The notes under the pieces: model-generated | What the model saw: the letters and a program-made list of their open reading frames with translations, nothing else | The model's database searches: none | Told to the model about the DNA's origin: nothing | Shown here: one piece after another, positions 6,556 to 17,365 of the stretch | How the letters are laid out: the number at the start of each line of letters is the position of its first letter | Numbering within the stretch: position 1 is the first letter of the stretch | Assembly: GCA_910583605.1 (NCBI GenBank) | Contig: CAJTXN010000004.1 | Span: 62,001-126,000, forward strand | Origin: an uncultured Lachnospiraceae bacterium | Lineage (GTDB): Bacteria > Bacillota > Clostridia > Lachnospirales > Lachnospiraceae | Reading direction: 5' to 3' | DNA length: 64,000 nucleotides | Translations under genes and position numbers: made by a program

Positions 6556-9500
6556 CTATTTAACCGTTACGGACTGAACCGTGCTCCATGGGCCGTAAAT
6601 TCTGGCGCCGGTGGAATCCTTTTTATAGGCTCTGACCTTTACATAATACTTTTTGCCGCTGCCGAGCGAACCGATGGGATAGCTGAGTTTCGTAGTTCGC
6701 AGGGAACTGCTGTTACTGCTGAAATTAGATTTTGTGGAATACTTAATTTCATAACCTTCCGCTGCTGATACCTGATTATATGTAATCGTGGCTTTATTTT
6801 TCGTATTGCTTTTCAATGAACTGACTGTCGGCTTACCCGGCGCCGTAACCTTTGACCATTTGGCATATAATGTCCTGCTGCCTGCATATGTCACTTTTGC
6901 TCCCGATGTAATCCGGTATGTATAATCCTTCGATGTATACCAGCCCTTAAATACATAGCCGGCACGTTTTGCCGATTTCAATGTACCATATGTATTCCCA
7001 AAAGTCACGGTCTTGGATGTGCTGCCGGAATTGGTACCGGAAATCTTTCCTCCGTTGGCAATTAACGTAATGGTATACTTGTTTGCTGTCCAATGGGCAT
7101 ATAAGGTACGTCCTGAAGTCTGTCTGTGAACGGTAGAAGCGCTTACTTTGGTTCCTGACTGGGTATACCATCCCTTAAAGGTATAACCCTTTCGTGTCGG
7201 TGTCGGCAATGTGCCATATGCTTTATAATAATAAACAGTCTTGGATTTACTGCTGACGGTTCCGCCTTTCGCATCCAATTTAAGTGTATATGGGATTGCT
7301 GACCACCGGGCATACAGTGTATGGTCCGAGACGGAACGAAGTGTCGTTATGTTCGTAACTTTTGTTCCGCCTGACGCTGCCGTGTACCAGCCGTTAAAAG
7401 TATATCCGTTTCTCTTTGCCGTCGGAAGTTCTCCATACAGATTATTGGCAGCGCCGCCGTACAATACCTGTTTTGCGGAAAGGGAAGAGGTTCCGCCGTT
7501 ACCGTTAAATTTCACGATAATACGTTTACCCTCTACCGGCGCTAAAACTGCGGTTCCACCCTTCGCTGCCGAAGGAATGCTGAACGAAACCGTGCCTGCT
7601 GCGGAAACGGTATAATTTTTATCATTATAGATATCTCTTACTTCCGTACCTGCTGCCCATGGCACTTTAACAGAAACGGTTTTACCGGTGTTTTTAATGT
7701 TCAGTCCGATTACCAGGCCGGAACCATTATAATTTCTGGAAAATACCATATAACCTTCATTATCGCTGACGGCAATTGATTTTCTGTCGCCCTTGGCGAA
7801 GATTTTGGAATATGTTTTTCTGATATTTAACATCTTTTTGTAATGTGTATAAAGAGTATTGGATTCGTTTACCAGACTCCAGTCAAAATCATACCGGTTA
7901 TCATAAGCAGGATAATTATTGGCACCGGACAAGCCGATTTCTTCCCCGTAATAGATGACCGGCTGTCCTTTTGCTGTTATCTGCATGGAAGCCGCAACCT
8001 TCATTAATGCCTCTGCCGCAGAAGCGGAATATGATTTCTTTAAGGAATAATAAAAACCGTCTTCATCATGACTGCTTAAAAAGCTTCCCAGCATTGCCGT
8101 ATTATTAATGGCCGCATTTCTTTTCTCTAATGTAGATTCCACCGCTGACATGGAGCCGGAAACAAATTGTTTCACATAACCCTTAAATCCGAAATCCAAC
8201 AGTGAATCCAGAGTACCGGTGGATAAATTTCCACACTGATTGGAATAGCTGGCTCCCCAGTATTCTCCGATCATCTTAAATGAAGGATTGGATTTCGTAA
8301 CCGAATTCTTAAAAGCCTTCCATGTGGTGTCATCCACATGTTTTACCGTATCTACCCGGAAATAATCAATATCATATTCTGTCATCCATGCGGTCTGCCA
8401 TGCAATGAGTTTCTCCCTGACGGCCGGATATTCCGTCAGAAAATCCGGCAGACCGGATAATGAAGCATAAATGTCACTGCCCGGCACCGTTGTAGTGGAA
8501 GTCCTCAGCATTCCCGAAAAAAGCGCAGAACTCTCTGTTCCGTAACCAGAATGATTTAAAACCACATCCACCATAATTTTTATTCCCCGTTTATGTGCCT
8601 CACTGATTAATGTCCGGAATTCGCTTTCCGTTCCCAGATTGGAATTCAGTTTTTCAAAATCTCTGGCCCAATATCCGTGATAAGCCGCATAAACCGGAAT
8701 CTGGCTGTTACCGGAGGCAGACGTGGAAGGAATATTATCTACAATAGGAGTGATCCAGATAGTATTAATCCCCAGTTCCTGCAGATAGTCCAGTTTCTTT
8801 GTTACTCCGGCAAAATCTCCTCCATGATACAATCCGGCATTGTCAGGATTATACACGGAAGCCCCTGCCGCCTTATTATTGGATGTATTTCCGTCATAAA
8901 ACCGGTCGGTAAGCATAAAATAAATGACAGCCTCGTCCCAGTCAAAATCGGTTACGGAGCCCGTTTTCCGCTGTTCTATGGTTAAAGATACCGAAAGATT
9001 ATGTACGGTACCGCTGTTTAATGTAACAGTTACAGGTATATTCTTTATTCCTGCTCCCACGGTATCCGGTACTGCAATCGTTCCCTCCATCAATTCCTTA
9101 TCTATGGCAAATTTGGAACTTCCTCCTACGGAAGATAAATCTGCATAAATACTCTTAATATCCGAGGAAGTCATAGTATTGCTTAATATTTTAATAACCG
9201 TATTCTCATTATAAGAAATATTGCTGTGGGATAATTCCGCCTTCACATAAGGTGCGGCATAATCCAGATAAGAACATTTCTTTCCATTGTATGTCGCGGA
9301 GTTTTTATTATATGCATCCGTTACGGAAGCACCGTTTACAATATACCTGTAATAATGCTTTCCTTCTTTTAATCCGGCAGCCGTATAATAAAATCTCCTG
9401 TTTGCAGAATCATAGGACATTGCATGAGATGTTCCGTCTATTTCTATGGATACCTTTCCCGTCAGCTGCGACAATGTATTATCATAGTATTTTGTATCAT

Positions 9501-9984
9501 CCCTGTAATAAAACTTTACCTCACCATTGGTACCGGTCAGTTCATAGCCGGTATTAAAAGGAGCATCCTGTGTCTCCTGATTTCCCTGTGTCACATTTAC
9601 CTTCAGTATGTTCTGTTCCGATGGAAAGTCTATATAACGGTCTTCTCCGTCTTTTTCCGCCCATTCATTGGTACTCGTGCTTTTTCGCAGAATAAAACCA
9701 ACTTTTTTGCAGGAAGCCGATACGGTTACATCTGCTACCAGTTTCCCATCCGTAACGGTTCCTGCATACGCCTTTCCGGCGCTGCCGTCCTCCCATACCC
9801 AGAAATTCCAGTTATAGCTGCCGGTCTTATAATCCTTGCCCGGCCTTGTGTAACTGATGACTAAATGTCTGTTATCGGAAGAAATACCGGCAGCCTGTAC
9901 ATTAAATGAATTTGCCAAAACACTGACTGCCATAACAGCAATTACCATAACCGACATTATGGCCTGTCTCAATTTTTTTTCCAT
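6556..9984 (-). CDS. Secreted GH13 alpha-amylase/pullulanase-type enzyme with surface repeats
   Basis: About 1142 residues. A signal peptide (to about residue 32) is followed by a starch-binding-like domain (PUD/CBM41 type, around GSYNWNFWVWEDG) and a beta-sandwich. The GH13 barrel spans about 345-710: DVVLNH, nucleophile Asp about 545 in YFRVDTVKH, acid/base Glu about 574 in IGEYWG, and transition-state Asp about 640 in SSHDEDG. Then come three InlB-B/Listeria-Bacteroides repeats (each ending GY.F.GWYT...LYA.W) and a C-terminal Fn3 domain. No LPxTG anchor is present, so the repeats probably hold the enzyme at the surface. The start is set at 9984: GAGGAG lies 10 bases upstream, whereas an in-frame GTG six codons earlier overlaps that site. 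It would degrade starch or glycogen outside the cell. Confidence 0.93.
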   Translation of the reverse strand: MEKKLRQAIMSVMVIAVMAVSVLANSFNVQAAGISSDNRHLVISYTRPGKDYKTGSYNWNFWVWEDGSAGKAYAGTVTDGKLVADVTVSASCKKVGFILRKSTSTNEWAEKDGEDRYIDFPSEQNILKVNVTQGNQETQDAPFNTGYELTGTNGEVKFYYRDDTKYYDNTLSQLTGKVSIEIDGTSHAMSYDSANRRFYYTAAGLKEGKHYYRYIVNGASVTDAYNKNSATYNGKKCSYLDYAAPYVKAELSHSNISYNENTVIKILSNTMTSSDIKSIYADLSSVGGSSKFAIDKELMEGTIAVPDTVGAGIKNIPVTVTLNSGTVHNLSVSLTIEQRKTGSVTDFDWDEAVIYFMLTDRFYDGNTSNNKAAGASVYNPDNAGLYHGGDFAGVTKKLDYLQELGINTIWITPIVDNIPSTSASGNSQIPVYAAYHGYWARDFEKLNSNLGTESEFRTLISEAHKRGIKIMVDVVLNHSGYGTESSALFSGMLRTSTTTVPGSDIYASLSGLPDFLTEYPAVREKLIAWQTAWMTEYDIDYFRVDTVKHVDDTTWKAFKNSVTKSNPSFKMIGEYWGASYSNQCGNLSTGTLDSLLDFGFKGYVKQFVSGSMSAVESTLEKRNAAINNTAMLGSFLSSHDEDGFYYSLKKSYSASAAEALMKVAASMQITAKGQPVIYYGEEIGLSGANNYPAYDNRYDFDWSLVNESNTLYTHYKKMLNIRKTYSKIFAKGDRKSIAVSDNEGYMVFSRNYNGSGLVIGLNIKNTGKTVSVKVPWAAGTEVRDIYNDKNYTVSAAGTVSFSIPSAAKGGTAVLAPVEGKRIIVKFNGNGGTSSLSAKQVLYGGAANNLYGELPTAKRNGYTFNGWYTAASGGTKVTNITTLRSVSDHTLYARWSAIPYTLKLDAKGGTVSSKSKTVYYYKAYGTLPTPTRKGYTFKGWYTQSGTKVSASTVHRQTSGRTLYAHWTANKYTITLIANGGKISGTNSGSTSKTVTFGNTYGTLKSAKRAGYVFKGWYTSKDYTYRITSGAKVTYAGSRTLYAKWSKVTAPGKPTVSSLKSNTKNKATITYNQVSAAEGYEIKYSTKSNFSSNSSSLRTTKLSYPIGSLGSGKKYYVKVRAYKKDSTGARIYGPWSTVQSVTVK

Positions 9985-10052
9985 AAGCTTCTGTCTCCTC
10001 ACTTTCTTCTGTACTTAACCGCACCATTTAACCAGATTATACTATTAATGTA

Positions 10053-10082
10053 AGTATACCATTTCACATATCCTTTTTACAA
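10053..10082 (-). promoter_or_regulatory. Candidate promoter of the amylase gene
   Basis: TTGTAA (10077-10082), an 18-base spacer, TATACT (10053-10058) with an extended TGG on the minus strand. A second TATAAT (10036-10041) lacks a good -35 box. Confidence 0.45.
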
Positions 10083-10092
10083 TAACGTTTTA

Positions 10093-10956
10093 TTAATAAT
10101 CATAATTTACAATCGGTGAAGCCACATGAAGCGTTGTCAGATTATTTTCCTCATCATAACTGTACACAATATTTACGTTTATCTTATTGTTTCCGATAAC
10201 CATATATTCACCCAGGGATTTTGTATATGCATAAATACAGTATCCGCTGTCGGAAACGCTTTCGCCGCCTACATTACTTTTTTCTCCCGGAAGATACTCA
10301 AAAACTACTTCTGCCTCCAGTCCGTCCAAAATTTCTTTTGCTATTGATTTCTGTCCCTCCGTTGAAATCCTTCCATAAGTATCCCCTTTAATGCTTAACG
10401 ATAATATTCGGTCATTTCCGTAAGTTTCCACGGTATCATTCTGCTCCAGCTCTTTCGTCATATCGTTTAATATTTCTCCCAGTTTGTTCTTATAATAGAG
10501 ACCGCTTTTTATGGAATCACGAATTGACATATTTACACTGATATATTGCCTGAGACTGATAACATTTTCTTTTTCCGGAATTTCATAGGTGATAAGTTTT
10601 ATTGTCACCAGCGAAAATGCTCCTTCCTTTGTCAATACCGCCTCACTACCGTTATCGGTCCGATTCTCGGAATACTCATATATATTGTTAATTCCCATTT
10701 TATCAGCCAGCTCGTCCAATATTGTTCGTTTATCTTCCTCTTCCAGATACATGGTCCCGTAAAAGTAAAATGCCTCAATGTCACACTTACATGAGTTAAT
10801 ACCTTCGTTTTCAAAGACTCTGGCAACCGCTTCCTCTACATTATCATTGGACAATACTACGGCATCCGTACTGTCACTGTCCCGTAACACATCATAAGCG
10901 CCCTGAACCAGCAGAACCGCAAAGATAACCGACAATATATAAATTAATTTCTTCAT
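10093..10956 (-). CDS. YwmB-like (TATA-box-binding fold) exported protein
   Basis: 287 residues. An N-terminal hydrophobic segment (residues 4-20) acts as signal or anchor, and the rest is an extracytoplasmic alpha/beta domain without cysteines clustered as in enzymes. The overall pattern (FYFYGTMYLEEED, KLGEILNDMTKELEQ, LEAEVVFEYLPGEKS...SGYCIYAYTKSLGEYM) resembles the YwmB/DUF1779 family, which occurs in endospore formers and has unknown biochemical function. The GGGAG ribosome site at about 10965 forms one arm of an 8-bp inverted repeat with 11019-11026, so translation could be influenced by leader folding. It lies 100 bases after the giant surface protein, and no clear terminator separates them. 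Confidence 0.6.
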   Translation of the reverse strand: MKKLIYILSVIFAVLLVQGAYDVLRDSDSTDAVVLSNDNVEEAVARVFENEGINSCKCDIEAFYFYGTMYLEEEDKRTILDELADKMGINNIYEYSENRTDNGSEAVLTKEGAFSLVTIKLITYEIPEKENVISLRQYISVNMSIRDSIKSGLYYKNKLGEILNDMTKELEQNDTVETYGNDRILSLSIKGDTYGRISTEGQKSIAKEILDGLEAEVVFEYLPGEKSNVGGESVSDSGYCIYAYTKSLGEYMVIGNNKINVNIVYSYDEENNLTTLHVASPIVNYDY

Positions 10957-11056
10957 AATAAAAACTCCCTTCTATCTGGCAATATCTACCGTTGTGGTAT
11001 AATCATTGACAAATAAACGGGAGTTTAAACTTCATTTAAAATTTTTATAATTTAAA

Positions 11057-14000
11057 TTAATGCCGTCCTGCTTTTTTCCTGAACATCAGAATAAATGCTG
11101 CCAGTCCCAGAACTGTTACTGCACCTGCAATGGTTGATACCATCAACGGTGTATTGTTGGTATAACGAATCCACGGATTTGTGGTTACATAGAAATCTTT
11201 TATCTCCGTAATTCCTTCATTACCGGCCTTGTCCGCATATTGAATCACTACTGTCTGGACAGAGTCGGAATTTGGTATATCAAAGGAAATATTTTCACCA
11301 TTGTCCGCTATCTGCCTTAAGGTTTCTTCTGTCAGGTTTAACAATTCCGTTCCGTTTAAAAGGACAGAAACTTTGGAGAGCATGATATTATCGCTTACTG
11401 TAAATTCTACGCGTTTACTGTTCGTTGCATATGTGGTTCCCGATTTCAGGTTCATTACATTGCAAATCGGACTAGTCTTATCTACAACAAAAGAAAGTTC
11501 TGATGCCTTTGCTTCCAGGTCACTGACCGATATATTACCGGAAATGTCTTTGGATGATATGGACAGGCTGTATAAACCATCCTCCATAAAGCAAGATTTT
11601 TTTATGATATAAACATATTCACACCACTGTTCGGAACCTGTATTTTTCTGTACCGTAAAATCAACCCCCTCCTTTAACTCTTTGGAACTGCTGCCCCGGG
11701 AGAGCGTTAATACTACGGAATCCATTAGTAATTCATTTACGTTTATTTCTTTAATTACAATGTCATAATCGACGGATTTTACATATGATTTATTCATCTT
11801 CATTACCTGATCAGAAAGCATATAGGTGGAACCGTTTCTGTTTACCGAAAATATGATTGTTTCACCCACATTTCTGGCAGATTTATCTGTTGCCGTATAA
11901 CTTAACTGATAAATACCGTCCTGAGCCAGATTATCAACCGAAACCTTTTCTCCATTCTCAATGGCTGCTTTATTTAAGTTAATTGTTGTGCGGTTGCCAA
12001 AGTTATCAATTCTTATCAGTAATACATTCAGTGTATCAAAATATATATCCGTACCAGAAATTTCAAATCCAATCTGCCCGGATTGATATGCTTTCTGATT
12101 CTCTATTCCGCTGAGCAGCACCTGCGGTTCAGATTTATCCACAAAGAAAGAATTATTGACTGTATTATCCGCCATATTACCGGCCATATCCGTATAAGAT
12201 ACCATTATAGAATATTCTGCTTCTTCTGCAAATATCAGTGTCATAGAATGAGTATCTCCATTATTGCTCCAGCCGGTGCTTTGCGGTGTCTCATTGCTTC
12301 CATTCTTCATAACAGTCAGGTTCAGTCTGTCTTCACTGAAATTATGCTCGTCTATGGTAATAGTCGCTATTCTGCTGTCTTTATAATAGGCGCCATTTCC
12401 ATCATTATTGTCATAGGCAATATTTAAAATTGGTTTTGTCTTGTCCACCGTGAATACCTGTGGAGCAATGGAATTCCCAAAATTAATCTGTGCATTATGA
12501 CCTGCCATATCCTGAAAAGACATATTGAATACATAATCTCCATCGGCACTGTAGGTTATGGTTGTTGTATAAACCATATCATCCTGATTTCCGGTACCCG
12601 GCTTCAATGTCCATCCGGTAATGTTCGGAATGACATTATCAGTATTGGTAATATCTATTATCATACGATTCGGGTCAAAATTTCGTTCTGCTACTTCTAT
12701 GGTTGCTGTTCTTTCCCGGTTAAACATCTGTCCGTTTCCGGCATCCGGTGCATTGTTGTCATAAGTAATGGTAATAACCGGAGCTGCTGTATCATTGCTG
12801 AATACGATCTGATTGCTGGAAGTATTCCCCGCATTATCCGTCAGCAATACGGTTAATGTGATATTATTACTGTTATCGGTTATAAATATCTTTTTTGAAA
12901 GCTGCCGGACAATATGTTTATTGATTTCTTCACTATTGCTGTTCTCTGGTATACTTATCTGTTCCAGATTTCCGGACAATTCTGTTCCATTAATAACAAT
13001 ATAACCGTTTTCATTTTTTGCAGCTTCCATATCCGCTGATGTAACATTCCATTCGATGCGTTTAATCCCCGAAAAATTATCAGTCACATCTATCGTTACC
13101 GGTATTTGGTTTTCCCGGTATAATTCATTTCCGGCGGTGTCCCTAAGAGCGGTTTCTGCTTTTCTAAAAGATATACCAGAATAACTATTATGTGTTTCTT
13201 CCGTTTCTATAATTGTACCGCCTATTTCCCTCACAGGCGACACATTTCCTACACGGTCAATAGCATAAACAGAAAGCTTTCCTTTAAATCCCCCCGGAAT
13301 CCTGAAATCTGCCTTTGCTGTTTCACCGGATACATGGCAGGTTTCCTCTTTGTCACCCATGATCAGAACTACAGCCTTAAGATCTTTGTTATCGACAGCC
13401 TGTATAGAAAGAATGGCCGTTTCCCTGACATAATAGTTGTTTCCGTCATGAACGGCTTTAACTTTCTCCTCAAACTGTGTGTCCGTAATCTCCGGAGCAA
13501 CCGTATCAACACAGATATTAAATGTTTCATCCAAATGATTTCCAGCTGTATCCGTTACAGTTATTGTAATAGGATTTTCTCCCTGATGCAATATTTCTTC
13601 TTGGGATAACAGCAGTTCATTAACATTTAATGTATAAATATTGTTTTCAGGCGTTAAGATACCGCTATGGGAACCCACGCTGTATGAAACATTTTTTATT
13701 CCCGACAATCTGTCTTTTACACTACTAATAAGTATTTGAGCATCATAATCTAAATTGATAGCTTCTTTATTATATTTATATTTAAATGTTGCGTGTGGAA
13801 GCTCTGTATCCTTTTTCACCTTACACGTACGGATTTTGTCATTATCCGCCTTATCCTTAACGACTACCCTTATTTCATTATCTCCCTCTGACAATTTGCT
13901 CCAGTATTTTACAAGTGAAAACGAATAATCCTTATTTCTGCTGTAATCCTCTTCCCCTACTTTTTCATCATTAATATAATACGTAATACTTTTCACTCCT

Positions 14001-17000
14001 GAAACACTGTCTGAGATCCCCTTTATGGTCACTTTCGCCGTTGTTCCATTGGTAATATAACCTTTCTCATCATATGTTAAAGTAATGTTCGGAGCTACCG
14101 TATCTTTCCTCACTATATATTCTTTATCACTTATATTTCCTGCTTCATCTGCTACTTCTATACTGATGGTATTAATTCCTTCAGATAAATAGTTTAATTT
14201 ATCCTGAATATCCAAAATATAATCTTTTTTTCCTTCATATATATAGCTACATATTTCTTCACTAATCCCTTTGCCGTCTGCTTCTCCCTTCTTTACAAAA
14301 AAAGTAATCTTCTTTATTTCAGATTTATCCGTAATATTTTTTACTGTAATCTTTGCTGATGTTTTTTTCGTGATATAGTTTTTTCCGTTATTTTCAAAAA
14401 CAGACTGGAATTTCGGTCCTATTGTATCTTTTTTTACAATATAAACTTCACTTTTTCCTATATTACCAACTTCATCCGCCACTTCTATCTGTACGGTATT
14501 TTCTTCCTCTTCTAAACGGTCCATTATTTCCTGTATGCTAATCGTACAATTTTTTTCTCCATTATATTCCGCCTTATTATATATTTCTTCCCTTTTGCTG
14601 CCTCTGTTTATAAAACAGGTGATTTGTGTTACCGTTGACATATCAGAAATATTTTTTATATAGATTTTTTCTTTTGTATTTTTTGTATTTATTTTCTTTT
14701 CACCGGAATAACTTGTCTTAAATACAGGTGCCTCCGTATCTTTGATAACTCCATTCAAAATTTCGATTCCTGTATTTTCAAATACATCTTCTACTTCAAT
14801 TGTTATAGTATTCTCTCCCTCTGTAAAATCGTCTATATGGTCTTTCAGAATGAGTTTATGTTCCGTATTTTTTATATTGTTATAATCTATACGCTTTTCT
14901 TCCGGCTGGCCCTTATTTATAATATAAGAAATTCTCTTTATTGAGGAAGCATCTTTAATACCTTTTATAAACACAAACGCTTTTGTATTTTCACCGAAAG
15001 GCTTACCCTGGTTCAAATATTCTACAGTAAAATCCGGCGCTGTAGTATCCTTAACTATGGTATACACAGCCTCCTGATCTGTATCTTCCGTTATACAGCT
15101 TTCATTACCTGCCCCATCCATTACAACTATCTTTACCGTATTGGAACCTTCCGATAATTTCTCTAAAATATCCTTAATCTTTATTGTATGATTAACTGTG
15201 TTTTCAACATTATCTGCAAACGAATATTTATGTTCCTCTTTCTTTTTCGGATCTCCTTCATTTATCAGACATCTGATCTCTTTGATTTTTGACGTTTCAT
15301 CCCTGGCTTCAATTTTGATTGCATAATCCGTATTTTTTCCTATGGTTTCACCATCATGAGCATAGTCAGATATAAAGGCTGGCGCTACAGTGTCATATTT
15401 TATGACGGTAACTGCATTCTCATTATCCAGACTTTCATTTCCGGCTTTGTCTGTTAAAACAAATCTCAGGCTATTGTCTCCTTCTGACAATTTGGCCCGA
15501 AGTTTTGAAATATCTAAATTAAGAGTCTCGGACCAGGCTAATTCCCTGATCAAATTACCATTAATAAAATATTTAACATTCTTAATTCCCGAACCCTTAT
15601 CAACAGCATTGATCAGACTGATCCGTTTTCCCGCAATCGTATTTTCATTGACATATACTTCTTTTATTGGATTTAAAATTTCAAAAACAGGCTCTTCTTT
15701 GTCAAATATTACTTTATATGTTTCGTTTGCATCTGCACCTTTAAGGTTTAATTCTATATTAAAATCAAAATAAAGTTTATCTTTTGTTTGTTCAACAATC
15801 TTCTTAAAATCCGAAAATAAAAAACCAGCTTCTGTACTGGAACTCTCTTTAAGATCAATCTGACTCTTCAGTTCTTCTCCTGTCATCCAATAATAAATGC
15901 CTTCGATCTTTTTTGAATAATGAAATATTTTAAAATCATTGTATTCATTAATATAAAATTCATTTTTATTCGGATTTATTAATTTATCCTCTTTATCAAC
16001 AAAAAGTAAACCGGAATCAATATCCGTATATTCAAATTGTAAAACTTCTGTATTCCCCAGATTGTCAATAAGCCTTACTTCAACAATGTTATTTTTATTT
16101 ATTTTAATTTTATAATCTTTGTCGGATATTTCTGCTGCCATATATGGATTCTCTATATTTTCGTTATAATCCCGAAATTCAACACTTTTAATACCAGAAC
16201 CATTTTGTTCTTCATTTGAAATGATGAGCAGATCCTCTGCATGAACTGTATATTTTTTTCCGCTGTTATTATCGGGAATTAAGGTTTCTTTTCCTTTTTT
16301 AACAACATAATCGACGGATTTATCCTTTTTTATTTTCCCCGCACTATTATCCAATCCATCTAAAATCTCAATACTGATATACTTATCATCAAATGGAATT
16401 TCATAGTAACCGTCTTTGTCTGTTGCCGAGATTACTTCCGGATTTTTTCCATCTTCGCTAATATTTCCATGAAATTTTACCGTTCCCTCTCCGGCATCTG
16501 TTGCTTTAACCTTCACAATATCCTTATTGGTATAATATATATTTTTATTAACTTCTTTGCCTGTTTTCATATATGAATCCGGTATTTCCTCTACCTCCGG
16601 CGCTGTCCGATCATAGCCTATTTTGATTGGATTTTCACTGTGATTTCCTAATTTATCACATACCCATACATAATAAATTTCATTTTGCGAATCTAAATCA
16701 AACTGAAATTTACCCTGTTCATTTTCCAAAACAGCGCTTGCTTTTTCATAATCATTATTAATACTATATTTTAATTCTTCTACCCCTGAACCTTCTCCAT
16801 CATTAACATTGATTGTTATCGTTTTATTTTTCTGCCAATACTCTTTTTGAAAATCTGTTTCTGATTCTATATCCACTTCACCGATCGAACTTATGACTGG
16901 TACTTTCGTATCGATCATAATCTTAAAGAACACCTTCTCCATATTATCATCTGTAATTATCCAAAAATAATATAAAACATCCGTTTCCGGAATAGTTAAC

Positions 17001-17344
17001 TCATATTTACTGGAAGTTCTGTTTTCTCCGGGAGACGCAATGACCACAGGGGGTATTGCTCCCCCTGTGCTTATATTATTATGCTCGCTATATTTAAGCT
17101 CTTTGACAGCCGCAGCATTTTCTAATATGATATGAATATTCTGACTTTTAACAAAATATGTATCCCCGGATTGGAAAGCCTCTTCACCATTTTCAGTTTT
17201 AACCGTTACACTGAATTCCGGTTCTGTAGTTTTCTCAATTTCCCCGTTTGCCTGAATGGTTCCCTCATACCGTATGGTTGTAATAAACATTATAAATGAT
17301 AAAAATACAGCTAACCAACGTTTATTTATAACTTTTGTATCCAA
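11057..17344 (-). CDS. Giant surface protein with tandem Ig-like repeats (about 2095 aa)
   Basis: An export signal (roughly residues 8-30) is followed by almost 2,000 residues of repeated beta-sandwich modules. At least seven modules of about 90-100 residues begin with a KDT.AP-like linker and end with SEG.N.I.I.V.D.AGN, as in bacterial Ig-like/adhesin repeats. Later modules carry AYDNND or TYDNNAPD segments with TIT..E.NF. The C-terminus has one membrane helix and RKKAGRH, with no LPxTG, so it is probably membrane-anchored and projects outward. The start is set at a TTG (17344) with AGGGAGAAG about 7 bases upstream; an earlier in-frame TTG overlaps that site. It is the last gene of the Tad/kinase run, 21 bases after the LRR-Fn3 gene. 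An adhesin role is inferred from architecture. Confidence 0.85.
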   Translation of the reverse strand: MDTKVINKRWLAVFLSFIMFITTIRYEGTIQANGEIEKTTEPEFSVTVKTENGEEAFQSGDTYFVKSQNIHIILENAAAVKELKYSEHNNISTGGAIPPVVIASPGENRTSSKYELTIPETDVLYYFWIITDDNMEKVFFKIMIDTKVPVISSIGEVDIESETDFQKEYWQKNKTITINVNDGEGSGVEELKYSINNDYEKASAVLENEQGKFQFDLDSQNEIYYVWVCDKLGNHSENPIKIGYDRTAPEVEEIPDSYMKTGKEVNKNIYYTNKDIVKVKATDAGEGTVKFHGNISEDGKNPEVISATDKDGYYEIPFDDKYISIEILDGLDNSAGKIKKDKSVDYVVKKGKETLIPDNNSGKKYTVHAEDLLIISNEEQNGSGIKSVEFRDYNENIENPYMAAEISDKDYKIKINKNNIVEVRLIDNLGNTEVLQFEYTDIDSGLLFVDKEDKLINPNKNEFYINEYNDFKIFHYSKKIEGIYYWMTGEELKSQIDLKESSSTEAGFLFSDFKKIVEQTKDKLYFDFNIELNLKGADANETYKVIFDKEEPVFEILNPIKEVYVNENTIAGKRISLINAVDKGSGIKNVKYFINGNLIRELAWSETLNLDISKLRAKLSEGDNSLRFVLTDKAGNESLDNENAVTVIKYDTVAPAFISDYAHDGETIGKNTDYAIKIEARDETSKIKEIRCLINEGDPKKKEEHKYSFADNVENTVNHTIKIKDILEKLSEGSNTVKIVVMDGAGNESCITEDTDQEAVYTIVKDTTAPDFTVEYLNQGKPFGENTKAFVFIKGIKDASSIKRISYIINKGQPEEKRIDYNNIKNTEHKLILKDHIDDFTEGENTITIEVEDVFENTGIEILNGVIKDTEAPVFKTSYSGEKKINTKNTKEKIYIKNISDMSTVTQITCFINRGSKREEIYNKAEYNGEKNCTISIQEIMDRLEEEENTVQIEVADEVGNIGKSEVYIVKKDTIGPKFQSVFENNGKNYITKKTSAKITVKNITDKSEIKKITFFVKKGEADGKGISEEICSYIYEGKKDYILDIQDKLNYLSEGINTISIEVADEAGNISDKEYIVRKDTVAPNITLTYDEKGYITNGTTAKVTIKGISDSVSGVKSITYYINDEKVGEEDYSRNKDYSFSLVKYWSKLSEGDNEIRVVVKDKADNDKIRTCKVKKDTELPHATFKYKYNKEAINLDYDAQILISSVKDRLSGIKNVSYSVGSHSGILTPENNIYTLNVNELLLSQEEILHQGENPITITVTDTAGNHLDETFNICVDTVAPEITDTQFEEKVKAVHDGNNYYVRETAILSIQAVDNKDLKAVVLIMGDKEETCHVSGETAKADFRIPGGFKGKLSVYAIDRVGNVSPVREIGGTIIETEETHNSYSGISFRKAETALRDTAGNELYRENQIPVTIDVTDNFSGIKRIEWNVTSADMEAAKNENGYIVINGTELSGNLEQISIPENSNSEEINKHIVRQLSKKIFITDNSNNITLTVLLTDNAGNTSSNQIVFSNDTAAPVITITYDNNAPDAGNGQMFNRERTATIEVAERNFDPNRMIIDITNTDNVIPNITGWTLKPGTGNQDDMVYTTTITYSADGDYVFNMSFQDMAGHNAQINFGNSIAPQVFTVDKTKPILNIAYDNNDGNGAYYKDSRIATITIDEHNFSEDRLNLTVMKNGSNETPQSTGWSNNGDTHSMTLIFAEEAEYSIMVSYTDMAGNMADNTVNNSFFVDKSEPQVLLSGIENQKAYQSGQIGFEISGTDIYFDTLNVLLIRIDNFGNRTTINLNKAAIENGEKVSVDNLAQDGIYQLSYTATDKSARNVGETIIFSVNRNGSTYMLSDQVMKMNKSYVKSVDYDIVIKEINVNELLMDSVVLTLSRGSSSKELKEGVDFTVQKNTGSEQWCEYVYIIKKSCFMEDGLYSLSISSKDISGNISVSDLEAKASELSFVVDKTSPICNVMNLKSGTTYATNSKRVEFTVSDNIMLSKVSVLLNGTELLNLTEETLRQIADNGENISFDIPNSDSVQTVVIQYADKAGNEGITEIKDFYVTTNPWIRYTNNTPLMVSTIAGAVTVLGLAAFILMFRKKAGRH

Positions 17345-17365
17345 TATATCTTCTCCCTTCAAAAA

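Noticed and set aside
11057..17344. Frameshift or recombination in the giant Ig-repeat gene
   Set aside because: The repeats could suggest assembly trouble, but the frame is open throughout and modules have diverged enough to be real.
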